Source: a virus. From it: a stretch of DNA of 24,840 nt. Below the pieces are notes generated by a model. It searched no databases and had not been told where the DNA came from. It saw only the letters and a list, made by a program, of their open reading frames with translations. Both the position numbers and the translations under genes were made by a program. Each line of letters opens with the position of its first letter. The first letter of the stretch is position 1. The stretch spans positions 1 to 24,840 of IMG/VR virus record IMGVR_UViG_3300022888_000037. One strand, written 5' to 3'. Positions 7,477 to 14,614 of this stretch are shown here, piece by piece.

Positions 7477-8534
7477 CTTGTCGATTCTTATATAATAACT
7501 TAATATCTGAAAGTATGTTTACTGTTTCTTCTGTCAGGACAGGACTTGTATCTAACGCCTTAAAAGACGGATCTGGTTCTGCAACAATAACAACAGCCGG
7601 CAATTATTTCGGAACGACTGACCTTGAATATCTTGTTCAGATTGATTCTATTGCCGGTGGTGCTGAAGTGGGTCAGGCTACGTTTAAATGGTCGGATGGT
7701 GGGGGTTCGTTCGATGCTTCTGGTGTTACCACTGATTCATCTCCAATCACGCTTAATAATGGTGTTACGATAGCTTTTACTTCAGGGACGGGTGCAGACT
7801 TTGTTGTGGGTGATAAGTGGTATTTTAAGGGCATAAACAATTTTTCTGCCGGTAAAATGGTTGATCTTAATCGGGACACAAGATACCGGAGTTCTGCTTT
7901 AGAAACACCGAACACGATCTTAATTGATTTTGGAACGGCACAGGCTATTGATAGTTTTGTTATTTACGATCATAATTTTACCAGTGGGGTTACCTTGACT
8001 TTAGAGGGGAACGCCACCGATGCCTGGGGTGGTCCTTCTTATAGTGAATCTGTTTCGTATGCTGCCGATAAAATCACTTTTTATCTTTCGTCTGCTCAAA
8101 CTTACAGATACTTTAGATTAGAGGTAATAGATGCTGCAAACAGTGACGGGTATATCGAAATAGGAGAAATGTTTTTAGGGGCATATTTTGAACCGGCTCA
8201 GAACTTTTCTTTCGGGTCAGGCTCCAGGGGGACCAGGGCATTAATAGATAGGAACAAAAGTGCTTACGGTGTTGAGTTTAAACGCTTTTATAATTACCAG
8301 AAAATGTTTAATTATGCTTTTGAGAACATAACAGACATTGCAGATTTTCAGACAATGTTTGATGCTTTGGGTTCACGGTCTGCCGGGACGGTTGATGCTT
8401 TATTTTTTAATGAGGACTCAGAATCTTTAGCGAACACTTGGCTTGTCAGGCTTGAGGACTTACCTTACAGTCTTTCTCAAAACACGGAACGGTCAACCGT
8501 TTTAAGAATGGATGAGGTCTTAAAAAGTGTATAG
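7473..8534 (+). CDS. Tail-tip protein with discoidin-like domain interrupted by a beta module
   Basis: 353 aa from ATG 7473 (ATGA overlap; GGTGGGGA upstream); an in-frame GTG at 7464 is the alternative. Residues about 10-30 and 121-235 look like one jelly-roll (galactose-binding/F5-8C-like) domain: LNRDTRYRS, TILIDFGTAQAIDSFVIYDH, VTLTLEGNATDAW, YRYFRLEVIDAANSDGYIEI. Residues 40-120 are inserted in it and match the module in the second tail tube protein (TFKWSDGGGSF, GADFVVGDKWYFKGI). The C-terminal part (FGSGSRGTRALIDRNKSAYG, then the SAGTVDALFF region) resembles distal tail proteins of siphophages. Immediate position after the tape measure supports a distal-tail role; a sugar-binding function is inferred only. 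Confidence 0.68.
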   Translation: MTCRFLYNNLISESMFTVSSVRTGLVSNALKDGSGSATITTAGNYFGTTDLEYLVQIDSIAGGAEVGQATFKWSDGGGSFDASGVTTDSSPITLNNGVTIAFTSGTGADFVVGDKWYFKGINNFSAGKMVDLNRDTRYRSSALETPNTILIDFGTAQAIDSFVIYDHNFTSGVTLTLEGNATDAWGGPSYSESVSYAADKITFYLSSAQTYRYFRLEVIDAANSDGYIEIGEMFLGAYFEPAQNFSFGSGSRGTRALIDRNKSAYGVEFKRFYNYQKMFNYAFENITDIADFQTMFDALGSRSAGTVDALFFNEDSESLANTWLVRLEDLPYSLSQNTERSTVLRMDEVLKSV

Positions 8535-10212
8535 GACCACTATAAATTTCCATGACAGGATAGAGAGAGGGGAAAAGCCTATTCCTTTTGTCCTTATAGA
8601 AACCGACATGGGAACCAGGGGTTATTCTGAAAGGCAGTTTTCTGATACCTGGGGGGAAACGAATCTTGCAGACGGTTCTGTAACGGCTGATGGATCAGAA
8701 ACAGCAAACCCTGGGCTTGGCTTTTTAGAATACACGGCAAGGCTTCAATCTGTTTCAAGACCGACAAGGACTATTTCACCAAAGAAGTTAGGACTTTTAA
8801 TCGGATACACTCAGAAACAGCAAGCGACTTTAAGGGTTAAACTTGCTAATTATGATCTATATTTTTCAAAGCTTATCGCAAAGGAACCATTTATAACAAA
8901 GACTCTTTCAGTTTATGTCGGGTTCTCTGATCTTCCTTTTTCCGAAAGTCTTTTAGTCTTTAAAGGGAATATTGAAAACTTATCTTTAGATCAGAAAGTA
9001 ATGACCCTTGAGGTTGTAGAAACATCTTTGAATACTGGTGTATTATTTACGTTAAACAGGGCATCAAGATATACTAATCCTTTGAATACTAATGATAGAC
9101 TTCCGATTGTATACGGAGATTTAACGGACGGGACCACCGGTAATTATATTATACCTTGTATAGACACTGTTAATTTCGTTTATTGCTTTGCAGACCATGC
9201 TGTTCTTTCGGTGGCGAACGGGAATTCTGTTTCGGTCTATGCAAATGATGTTCTTGTCGATCCTGGGCAATATGTCTTTGATGAATCAAACGATTATGAA
9301 AGCGAAGGGATTATTGCCACAATAGATTTTACAGCAGATCAAACGAATAATGTTATTTCTATCAGGGGCAAAGGGAAGAATGACGGGGCAAGTTTAGTTG
9401 AAAACATAATTGATATTCTTGACGATTTTATGACAGTCCATAATTCTTATACGAGTGCTGATTTTGACACGACAAAGAAAGCAGCAGCAAGTGACATATT
9501 TTTGACAAAAAGTTATAAAGCAGCAGGGGCAATTGTTGATGACGAAAAGCTTTGGAATATTCTTCAGGACATGATGGCTTCATTTTTAGGCTCAATTTAT
9601 CTTAATAGCCAAGGACTTTTTGCTTTAGACATAGAAAGCGAACCGGCTATATCGAACACTGCTGCAACAGTATCACAAAAAGACTTTAATTTAATGAGTG
9701 TTGAGCAAGAGAAGATTAGCTTAGTCAATCAGATACCGGCAAGCTACGCCTATAATTATAATATGATCGAATTTAATTCTCATACAGATGATACCACTTA
9801 TGCCGATCTTGTATCTCAGTCAATTTACGGTGTTTCTACCACAACGAATTACTGGTTCAGGTGGTGCAGGGACACGACAAGCGTAAACGTCATGCAGGAC
9901 ATTATAACGAGTTTATACGGCAGACCAAAGTATCAGATTATAATTGAAGATTTAAGTTTAAAAAGAATTCATGCTGATGTTGGGGATTATTTAACGGTTT
10001 CGATAGATGAAGTCTTTGACGATTTTGGACGGGCGTATATTAATCAGTTTATGAAAATAGTATCAGTTCAACCGGACTTACAAAAACAAACCATTGTCTT
10101 TAGGTTAGTGGAAACTGATTCGTTTCTTTATGTTGCGTATATTGCAGATGGGACATATTTATCAGACGGTTCAATAACAGCAGGGGCAAACAGGGATTTA
10201 ACGGAGTATTAG
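8527..10212 (+). CDS. Baseplate hub / tail tip structural protein
   Basis: 561 aa. The start is GTG 8527 (GAGG 8514-8517 upstream; the next in-frame ATG is 27 codons later and would remove PIPFVLIETDMGTRGYS, which looks conserved). It overlaps the preceding gene by 8 nt. Repeated beta-strand/turn patterns (ATLRVKLANYDLYFSKL, LVFKGNIENLSLDQ, DRLPIVYGDL, ADVGDYLTVSIDEV) are typical of gp27-like hub proteins and long tail-tip proteins of siphophages. A short DGSVTADGS near the N-terminus is echoed by LSDGSITAG at the C-terminus. Gene order (tape measure, distal tail, hub, fibre) supports the call; the exact family is uncertain. Confidence 0.65.
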   Translation: MYRTTINFHDRIERGEKPIPFVLIETDMGTRGYSERQFSDTWGETNLADGSVTADGSETANPGLGFLEYTARLQSVSRPTRTISPKKLGLLIGYTQKQQATLRVKLANYDLYFSKLIAKEPFITKTLSVYVGFSDLPFSESLLVFKGNIENLSLDQKVMTLEVVETSLNTGVLFTLNRASRYTNPLNTNDRLPIVYGDLTDGTTGNYIIPCIDTVNFVYCFADHAVLSVANGNSVSVYANDVLVDPGQYVFDESNDYESEGIIATIDFTADQTNNVISIRGKGKNDGASLVENIIDILDDFMTVHNSYTSADFDTTKKAAASDIFLTKSYKAAGAIVDDEKLWNILQDMMASFLGSIYLNSQGLFALDIESEPAISNTAATVSQKDFNLMSVEQEKISLVNQIPASYAYNYNMIEFNSHTDDTTYADLVSQSIYGVSTTTNYWFRWCRDTTSVNVMQDIITSLYGRPKYQIIIEDLSLKRIHADVGDYLTVSIDEVFDDFGRAYINQFMKIVSVQPDLQKQTIVFRLVETDSFLYVAYIADGTYLSDGSITAGANRDLTEY

Positions 10213-10221
10213 GGGGTTTAA

Positions 10222-11115
10222 ATGGCAGATCAGAGAATAATTTATACTGAAGAAATGGTTGGGGCTTCTCATCCAACAAAGGACGATACTTTAAACCGTC
10301 ATGCTTTGATTGAACATGATAATGATGGGACGCATAAAGTTGTCAATACTGGATATGTTACGGTGGCTTCTCATGCAACCACAAGTGCGATATGGGCAGC
10401 AGCAGGGAACACTATTAATTTTACCGGAACGGAAACAATAACAGACTTTCCTGCTGCAACAAAAGCCGGTTCTATACGGACTTTAATTTGTGCCGGTGCT
10501 TGTATTTTTACTCATGCAGGGAATATTACGGTTCAGGGTGGGGCAACTTATACTGCCAGTGCAAACGATGAAGTCCAGGTAACGGCAATCACAACAAGCA
10601 CTTTTAAGATAATGATAAAGAAACAAGCCGGTGCTGCTATACCTGGGGCGAATACTGACATCACTTCAATGACTGGCTTGGATGACGATGGGATTCCTTT
10701 AGCCAAAGTGGCTAATGCTGCAAGTGATGGAGCTAATAGTGACATCACTTCTTTAACAGGACTTACAAGTGCGGGAGCTTTACCAAGTCTTACTCCGGTT
10801 ACAGACTCAGCAGCAAATTTCGCAGCTAACTTCACAGGGGCAAATCTTTACGGTGGAACATTCATTTGCAACGTAACCGGCACTTGTCAACTCCCGCTAA
10901 TGGTAGCAGGAATGAACTTCACCATTATAACACTCGGAGCAATAGAAGTTATCGTGGATACAAACGCCAATGACGGTTATCTTATGGACGGAACAACAAA
11001 CGCTGAAGGTAAGAACCTAACGAACTTGTCAACTGCCGGAGATATAGCGGTCTTTCAATACTACACGGCAGATGATTGGCTTATCACAACTAATGGTTGG
11101 ACCCCGGAGGCTTAA
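10222..11115 (+). CDS. Tail fibre-like / receptor-binding region protein
   Basis: 297 aa with SD AGGGGG. The N-terminus (EEMVGASHPTKDDTLNRHAL) is followed by a beta-rich region rich in Thr, Ala and Gly. A 12-residue motif occurs twice, GANTDITSMTGL (142-153) and GANSDITSLTGL (170-181); the same type of repeat is common in trimeric phage tail fibres. The C-terminal half has beta-strand periodicity ending DDWLITTNGW. It lies between the tail-tip proteins and a lectin-like gene, consistent with host-surface recognition. No chaperone gene or enzymatic motif is visible. Confidence 0.62.
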   Translation: MADQRIIYTEEMVGASHPTKDDTLNRHALIEHDNDGTHKVVNTGYVTVASHATTSAIWAAAGNTINFTGTETITDFPAATKAGSIRTLICAGACIFTHAGNITVQGGATYTASANDEVQVTAITTSTFKIMIKKQAGAAIPGANTDITSMTGLDDDGIPLAKVANAASDGANSDITSLTGLTSAGALPSLTPVTDSAANFAANFTGANLYGGTFICNVTGTCQLPLMVAGMNFTIITLGAIEVIVDTNANDGYLMDGTTNAEGKNLTNLSTAGDIAVFQYYTADDWLITTNGWTPEA

Positions 11116-11118
11116 GCT

Positions 11119-11829
11119 ATGACTATTCAATTAGCTCATAAAGCGGTGTTGGCTCGTAAGAATGTTGCGGATGACCCTGTTGACATATTTGGTGATGGCT
11201 CTTGCTTTGCAGCTTATACGTTTGATGACACTATTGCGGAATATAAAGGTAGATACACAAATACTGCGTATAATACGCCAACATATACCACTGAAAATCT
11301 CGGCAAGGCTATAAATTTTAATGGCACTAACCAATATGCTGTTTTAGATTTAAATGCTGCTGGAGAAGATTTTTATGCTATTAGTTTTTGGAGATATTCT
11401 AATCAAGCGTCAGGATATATCGAAACGGCTGAAGCTATAGATTCTGCTTCAGTAGGGTTCGCCCTTGCACCTGATGGCTCTGGATTTACTGGAGCATTTC
11501 CAAATGAGAAAAAAGCTATCGGTGACTCATACTCATCAACAACTCTGGTCAGTTATCAGACATGGCAACACATTGTTTATAATTGGGACGCTGGAAACTC
11601 AAGATATGATCTGTATGTAGATGGTACATTAGACGATAATTATGATTTAAGAGAAAATTCATCTATTGTATTAGCTAATGTATCAAGATACATTGTTTTA
11701 GGCACTTCAATGACAACTTATCCAACACCAGTCTTATATTGGCCTTGTAAGTATGACCAATTAAGGGTTTTTAATCGTGTGTTGACAGGTGGGGAGATTA
11801 CTACTTTATATAATGAAGGTGCTTTATAA
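11119..11829 (+). CDS. LamG/concanavalin-A-like lectin tail protein
   Basis: 236 aa, SD GGAGG ten bases ahead of ATG 11119. Residues about 30-236 follow a laminin-G / ConA-like fold: CFAAYTFDDT, LGKAINFNGTNQYAVLDL, YAISFWRYS, YQTWQHIVYNWDAGNSRYDLYVDG, and the closing YDQLRVFNRVLTGGEITTLYNEG. The last motif ('y-DqlRiFnRaLt-~-Ei~-LyneG') is highly characteristic of phage and bacterial LamG domains that bind surface carbohydrate. It is likely part of the adhesion device with the preceding fibre-like protein. TAATG overlap with the next gene. Confidence 0.85.
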   Translation: MTIQLAHKAVLARKNVADDPVDIFGDGSCFAAYTFDDTIAEYKGRYTNTAYNTPTYTTENLGKAINFNGTNQYAVLDLNAAGEDFYAISFWRYSNQASGYIETAEAIDSASVGFALAPDGSGFTGAFPNEKKAIGDSYSSTTLVSYQTWQHIVYNWDAGNSRYDLYVDGTLDDNYDLRENSSIVLANVSRYIVLGTSMTTYPTPVLYWPCKYDQLRVFNRVLTGGEITTLYNEGAL

Positions 11830-12638
11830 TGACAACAATAAAACAAGCACTAATACAATACTACAGCTCAGGCACAGGTGGTCAGCAGTGGCTAAGTGGA
11901 AAGCTTGCAAGGGATATGCGTGATCCAGATCAGGGATGGCAAAAGAATATCCTGTTAAAAGCCATTGCCAAACTTTGTCTTTGGTATAATCCTCAAGCTG
12001 TCCATCCCGATATGGTTGTTGAAATATGCAACTCAATCAAGATGCCCACAGTTGAAAAACTTCTTGTCCTGATGCAAGGGGCAGAGGATATAGGGTTTGA
12101 TTTATCAGGCTTGTTTGAGTGGATGCATCCTGTCCTGACCAAAAGATATTTCACTGAGGTTATAGACTTCATTGAACTGAAACAATTCATCCACGACACA
12201 ATACCAGGAACATTCAGAGTTTTATTTGGTCCTGCCCAACACGAAAAGGATTTAGTTGAGATTGAAGATCAATTTAATATTCTGATCCCATACGATAAAT
12301 TAGATTATGTAATGGGAAAAGACCCTTCTCCCAGGCATTTATATATTGTTGACTCAACAGATTGTGATGATTTCTCAAGGCGGGGCAAGGTCTGGCTTGC
12401 AAATCAGCAGTTGGGAAACCTAACAATAGGGATTATAAAAGCTAATTTCTACTTCAATAATGGCTATAAAGGCGGTCACTCTTTCAGGATTGCAGTTTGT
12501 GTAAAATCTGATGGGTCAAAGGTTATAAGATTCAGAGATAGCCAAAATACAGCAGTCAAGTGGGATTATGGTGAACCTGTTAATCTTCCCATAATCGGTG
12601 AAGTGGATCGAATGGATATAATTAATATAGTGATGTGA
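11829..12638 (+). CDS. Tail-associated protein with papain/MOA-like cysteine-hydrolase C-terminus
   Basis: 269 aa starting in a TAATG overlap. Residues 1-155 are mostly helical with no motif I recognise. The C-terminal 100 residues contain STDCDDFSRRG (Cys179, Asp180, Asp181), GGHSFRIAV (His217) and IRFRDSQ (Asp237, Gln239). This Cys-Asp-Asp-Phe / His / Asp-x-Gln arrangement matches my recollection of phage proteins related to the Marasmius oreades agglutinin (MOA) papain-like domain, where Cys and His form the active site. It sits between the lectin and the endolysin, suggesting a virion-borne or cell-surface hydrolase. Family placement is inference from motif spacing; a transglutaminase-like or amidase-like Cys hydrolase is the alternative. 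Confidence 0.58.
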   Translation: MTTIKQALIQYYSSGTGGQQWLSGKLARDMRDPDQGWQKNILLKAIAKLCLWYNPQAVHPDMVVEICNSIKMPTVEKLLVLMQGAEDIGFDLSGLFEWMHPVLTKRYFTEVIDFIELKQFIHDTIPGTFRVLFGPAQHEKDLVEIEDQFNILIPYDKLDYVMGKDPSPRHLYIVDSTDCDDFSRRGKVWLANQQLGNLTIGIIKANFYFNNGYKGGHSFRIAVCVKSDGSKVIRFRDSQNTAVKWDYGEPVNLPIIGEVDRMDIINIVM

Positions 12639-12640
12639 TT

Positions 12641-12988
12641 ATGAGATTATCAGAGAAACAGCAAATCTTTACAGCTTGTATAGGTAAACTTATCTTGTTT
12701 GCAAGCAGCAAAGAATACGGGCTTACACAAGGGGACGGATACCGTGATCCAAGAGTCTTTGGTGAAATGGGGGAAAAACGGAGTTACGCTTCAAAGAATT
12801 CTGTCCATAAGATAAGACTTGCACATGACTTTAATTTATTTGTTAAAGGTGAATTTATCTCAGACGGTGGCCATCCTGCCTGGTTAGAACTTGGAGAACA
12901 TTGGGAATGTTTACATAAAGATGCAAGATGGGGTGGAAGGTTCGATGACGCAAATCACTTCAGCTTTGAACATTGGGGTTGCAAATAA
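12641..12988 (+). CDS. Endolysin, M15-family peptidase
   Basis: 115 aa. ATG 12641 gives the family-typical start MRLSEKQQIFT; an in-frame GTG at 12635 overlaps the previous stop and could also serve, and no strong SD is seen for either. Zinc-peptidase motifs are clear: SVHKIRLAHDFNLF (His56, Asp63; S-x-H-x6-D) and FDDANHFSFEHWG (Asp103, His106), plus GGRF. These are the metal ligands and catalytic acid of M15 D-Ala-D-Ala/L-Ala-D-Glu peptidases used as phage endolysins. No signal peptide, so release would rely on a holin, which is encoded nearby. Confidence 0.88.
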   Translation: MRLSEKQQIFTACIGKLILFASSKEYGLTQGDGYRDPRVFGEMGEKRSYASKNSVHKIRLAHDFNLFVKGEFISDGGHPAWLELGEHWECLHKDARWGGRFDDANHFSFEHWGCK

Positions 12989-13098
12989 TGTATTTTGATT
13001 TTATGCCATTAATTCCAATCGGTATTATAATAGGGGTAGGATTCACTTTAGTGTTTTGGGGTGTTATTGAATTGGTCTTATTCATAAAGGAGATTTAA
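12988..13098 (+). CDS. 36-aa single-pass membrane protein in the lysis cassette
   Basis: ATG 12988 overlaps the endolysin stop (TAATG). Nearly the whole 36-residue product is hydrophobic (PLIPIGIIIGVGFTLVFWGV, then IELVLFIKEI), giving one transmembrane segment of about 20-25 residues. It is followed at once by a membrane-anchored coiled-coil protein and a holin-type protein, so a holin, antiholin or pinholin-like role is plausible, but no family is recognised. Its last codons provide the AAAGGAG SD (13086-13092) for the next gene. Confidence 0.6.
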   Translation: MYFDFMPLIPIGIIIGVGFTLVFWGVIELVLFIKEI

Positions 13099-13099
13099 A

Positions 13100-13456
13100 T
13101 TGAGAGAACGTAGGCAGATTTCTAAAGTTGACAGGTTGATTACGTGGGGGTTTAATTTGGCAATTATTGGGCTGTTTTCAGTATGTGGGTTACTGTATGC
13201 TCAACAAAATAAGATCATTGATAAGCAAGATGATAAGATCAATTACAAGTACACGGAACTTTGTGATAAGTTAGATAAAAAGGTTGACAATGCTGTGTTG
13301 CTTGAGATGATTAAAACTATTAATGTTCAACAGGCAGTTGATATGAATAATTGGGAACGGCAAGAAAAGATGAATACTAAGGTTCTTAGCAACTTAGAAG
13401 AGCTTAATATGAATGTTATCTTGCTTAACGATAAATTGGAATTTATCAAAGAATAG
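13100..13456 (+). CDS. Membrane-anchored coiled-coil protein of the lysis cassette (spanin-like candidate)
   Basis: 118 aa. The start is TTG 13100, supported by AAAGGAG seven bases upstream. Residues about 13-35 (LITWGFNLAIIGLFSVCGLL) form an N-terminal membrane anchor after a short basic segment, then roughly 80 polar residues with heptad-like helical pattern (NKIIDKQDDKINYKYTELCD, ... NLEELNMNVILLNDKLEF). This N-in/C-out layout is what inner-membrane spanins show, but many phages encode similar proteins of unknown role, and I see no lipoprotein partner (no lipobox ORF overlapping it). Lies between the small membrane protein and the holin. Confidence 0.65.
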   Translation: MRERRQISKVDRLITWGFNLAIIGLFSVCGLLYAQQNKIIDKQDDKINYKYTELCDKLDKKVDNAVLLEMIKTINVQQAVDMNNWERQEKMNTKVLSNLEELNMNVILLNDKLEFIKE

Positions 13457-13465
13457 GGGTGTCAA

Positions 13466-13882
13466 ATGCTTAATATATTAAGTGCTGTTACAGGTGCAAT
13501 TGATACGGTGGCAGATAAGTTTTTTGTAGATGCAGCAGACAAGGAAAAATTCAAACTCCAGGCTTTAAAGATGGCACAGGACGGGGAGTTTAGATCACAG
13601 GAAAACCAACTTAATGCGATCCTTGCCGAAGCAAAGAGTTCTGACCCTTGGACAAGCAGGGCAAGACCTTCTTTTTTGTATGTGATGTACTTATTAATCC
13701 TTTTCTCTTTGCCTATGGGGGTTCTTTCTGCTTTTAAGCCTGATATAGCAGTCCAGGTTGCCACAGGTATGCAGTCATGGTTAAGTGCGATACCAGATGG
13801 CTTATGGGGTGTATTCGGGGCAGGGTATCTTGGTTATGTTGGTGCAAGGGAGTATGGGAAAAGTAAATTAATAGGTAAATAA
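13466..13882 (+). CDS. 3TM-type holin (GTA-holin family)
   Basis: 138 aa. After an amphipathic N-terminal half (VADKFFVDAADKEKFKLQ), the motif SSDPWTSRARPSFLYVMYLL begins a membrane segment (about 68-90), followed by a second hydrophobic stretch (about 97-126) and the ending GYVGAREYGKSK. The 'W-x-x-RARP' entry and 'GY-x-x-ARE-x-x-K' exit are hallmarks of the 3TM_holin / GTA_holin family. Position as the last gene of the lysis cassette, ahead of a terminator, agrees. It would permeabilise the inner membrane for the M15 endolysin. Confidence 0.82.
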   Translation: MLNILSAVTGAIDTVADKFFVDAADKEKFKLQALKMAQDGEFRSQENQLNAILAEAKSSDPWTSRARPSFLYVMYLLILFSLPMGVLSAFKPDIAVQVATGMQSWLSAIPDGLWGVFGAGYLGYVGAREYGKSKLIGK

Positions 13883-13904
13883 AATATAATATTATAATAA
13901 TAAC

Positions 13905-13933
13905 TTGACAATTTCTAAGAACGTCTATACATA
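13905..13933 (+). promoter_or_regulatory. Candidate sigma70-like promoter overlapping the terminator
   Basis: A perfect TTGACA (13905-13910) is followed 17 bases later by TACATA (13928-13933), or 15 bases later by TATACA. The -10 lies in the left arm and loop of the terminator hairpin. It would drive the tiny zinc-protein genes that begin at 13976. The surroundings are very AT-rich, so a chance match is possible. Confidence 0.35.
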
Positions 13934-13951
13934 AGGTATAGGCGTTTTTTT
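13920..13951 (+). terminator. Rho-independent terminator after the lysis cassette
   Basis: Arms AACGTCTATAC (13920-13930) and GTATAGGCGTT (13936-13946) pair over 11 bp with one G-U, around a 5-base loop ATAAG, followed by a run of T to 13951. It ends the late (tail and lysis) transcription unit. Confidence 0.85.
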
Positions 13952-13975
13952 ATTTTTAGGAAGGGGGTGGGAAAG

Positions 13976-14095
13976 TTGAAGTGTAAAAAGTGCGGTCATA
14001 AGTGGACACCAAGGGTTAAAAATCCGGTTCAATGTCCAAGTTGTAAAGGGATTCTAAAGCGGATGAAAGGAAAGAATAATGAAAAAGTCACATAG
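13976..14095 (+). CDS. 39-aa zinc ribbon protein
   Basis: Start TTG 13976, with AGGAAGGGGG (13958-13967) at good spacing; an in-frame GTG at 13967 would lie inside that SD. The product begins MKCKKCGHKWTPR and later has CPSCKG, i.e. two CxxC knuckles 14 residues apart, the classic four-Cys zinc ribbon, with basic residues after it. Such tiny ribbons in phages are usually of unknown role. First gene after the terminator; overlaps the next gene by 17 nt. Confidence 0.72.
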   Translation: MKCKKCGHKWTPRVKNPVQCPSCKGILKRMKGKNNEKVT

Positions 14096-14243
14096 CTTTA
14101 ATGAATTGTCGGATAAGGTTTGTCAAAGTCCAGGTTGTGAAAAAAAGATAAAGCAAAGGCTTGTATTAAAGAAAGCTGACTTTGATTATTGTTACAAACA
14201 TTGGAGTGAAAAAGAATTTAAAAGGAGAAGGAATCTTGAATAA
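14079..14243 (+). CDS. 54-aa zinc-finger-like protein
   Basis: ATG 14079 with AAAGGAAAG upstream, overlapping the previous gene. Cys15, Cys20, Cys38 and His41 (CQSPGCEKKI, then YCYKHW) make a plausible C-x4-C-x17-C-x2-H zinc site, and the C-terminus is basic (EFKRRRNLE). No family recognised. Part of a run of five very small overlapping genes before the recombination pair. Confidence 0.65.
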   Translation: MKKSHSFNELSDKVCQSPGCEKKIKQRLVLKKADFDYCYKHWSEKEFKRRRNLE

Positions 14244-14379
14244 ATTGTATTGGGCAGAGCATACGACAATAGAGCAGTTTGAAACGATAAGCCCCATAAG
14301 ATGTTTACTTTCAGTTATTGGTATTCTTCTTCTTGGGGTTTTTGGTTTTGTGTTAATTGTAATCGGGTTGGGTTTATAA
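14236..14379 (+). CDS. 47-aa single-pass membrane protein
   Basis: TTG 14236 is preferred because AAGGAGAAGG (14222-14231) is upstream; farther in-frame ATG codons would overlap the previous gene by up to 60 nt. The first half is polar (NKLYWAEHTTIEQFETISPI), the second a strongly hydrophobic segment (CLLSVIGILLLGVFGFVLIV) reaching the C-terminus. Function unknown; coupled to its neighbours by short overlaps (TAATG at its end). Confidence 0.6.
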   Translation: MNKLYWAEHTTIEQFETISPIRCLLSVIGILLLGVFGFVLIVIGLGL

Positions 14380-14534
14380 TGTGTTATGGCAAAATAATAT
14401 TTCATGGTCTTAATTGTCCTTATGAGGTTAAGAGTGGACCAAATTGGGGGGAATGTGAAAAACCAAAATGGGCTGTTTGCCCTGATAGCATACCGGACAC
14501 AGAAGACGAAAGAATATATCCAGAAGAATCCTGA
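14379..14534 (+). CDS. 51-aa Cys-containing hypothetical protein
   Basis: ATG 14379 overlaps the previous stop (TAATG), consistent with translational coupling. Cysteines at 2, 13, 26 and 34 (NCPYEVK, GECEKPKWAVCPD) could bind a metal. The C-terminus is acidic. Not recognised. An alternative overlapping frame (14455-14613) is also open. Confidence 0.55.
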   Translation: MCYGKIIFHGLNCPYEVKSGPNWGECEKPKWAVCPDSIPDTEDERIYPEES

Positions 14535-14613
14535 ACGGTATGATCCAAAAAAGCATGAACATTTGTTTAGTAAGGAAGAAAGAAAAAACTTATCACAATC
14601 AATGAGGGGGTAA
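14455..14613 (+). CDS. Possible 52-aa overlapping ORF before ERF
   Basis: GTG 14455 with GGGGGGAA upstream; the frame runs to TAA 14611-14613, two bases before the ERF start. The last half (NPERYDPKKHEHLFSKEER) has the charged look of a real helical protein, but the first 27 codons overlap the preceding gene. It may be a genuine small gene, or the C-terminal part of the preceding gene shifted out of frame. Unrecognised. Confidence 0.3.
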   Translation: MKNQNGLFALIAYRTQKTKEYIQKNPERYDPKKHEHLFSKEERKNLSQSMRG

Positions 14614-14614
14614 A

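Noticed and set aside
13885-13898. Two TATAAT sequences just after the holin gene
   Set aside because: They lie in a plain AT tract with no -35 at the right distance; chance matches are expected.
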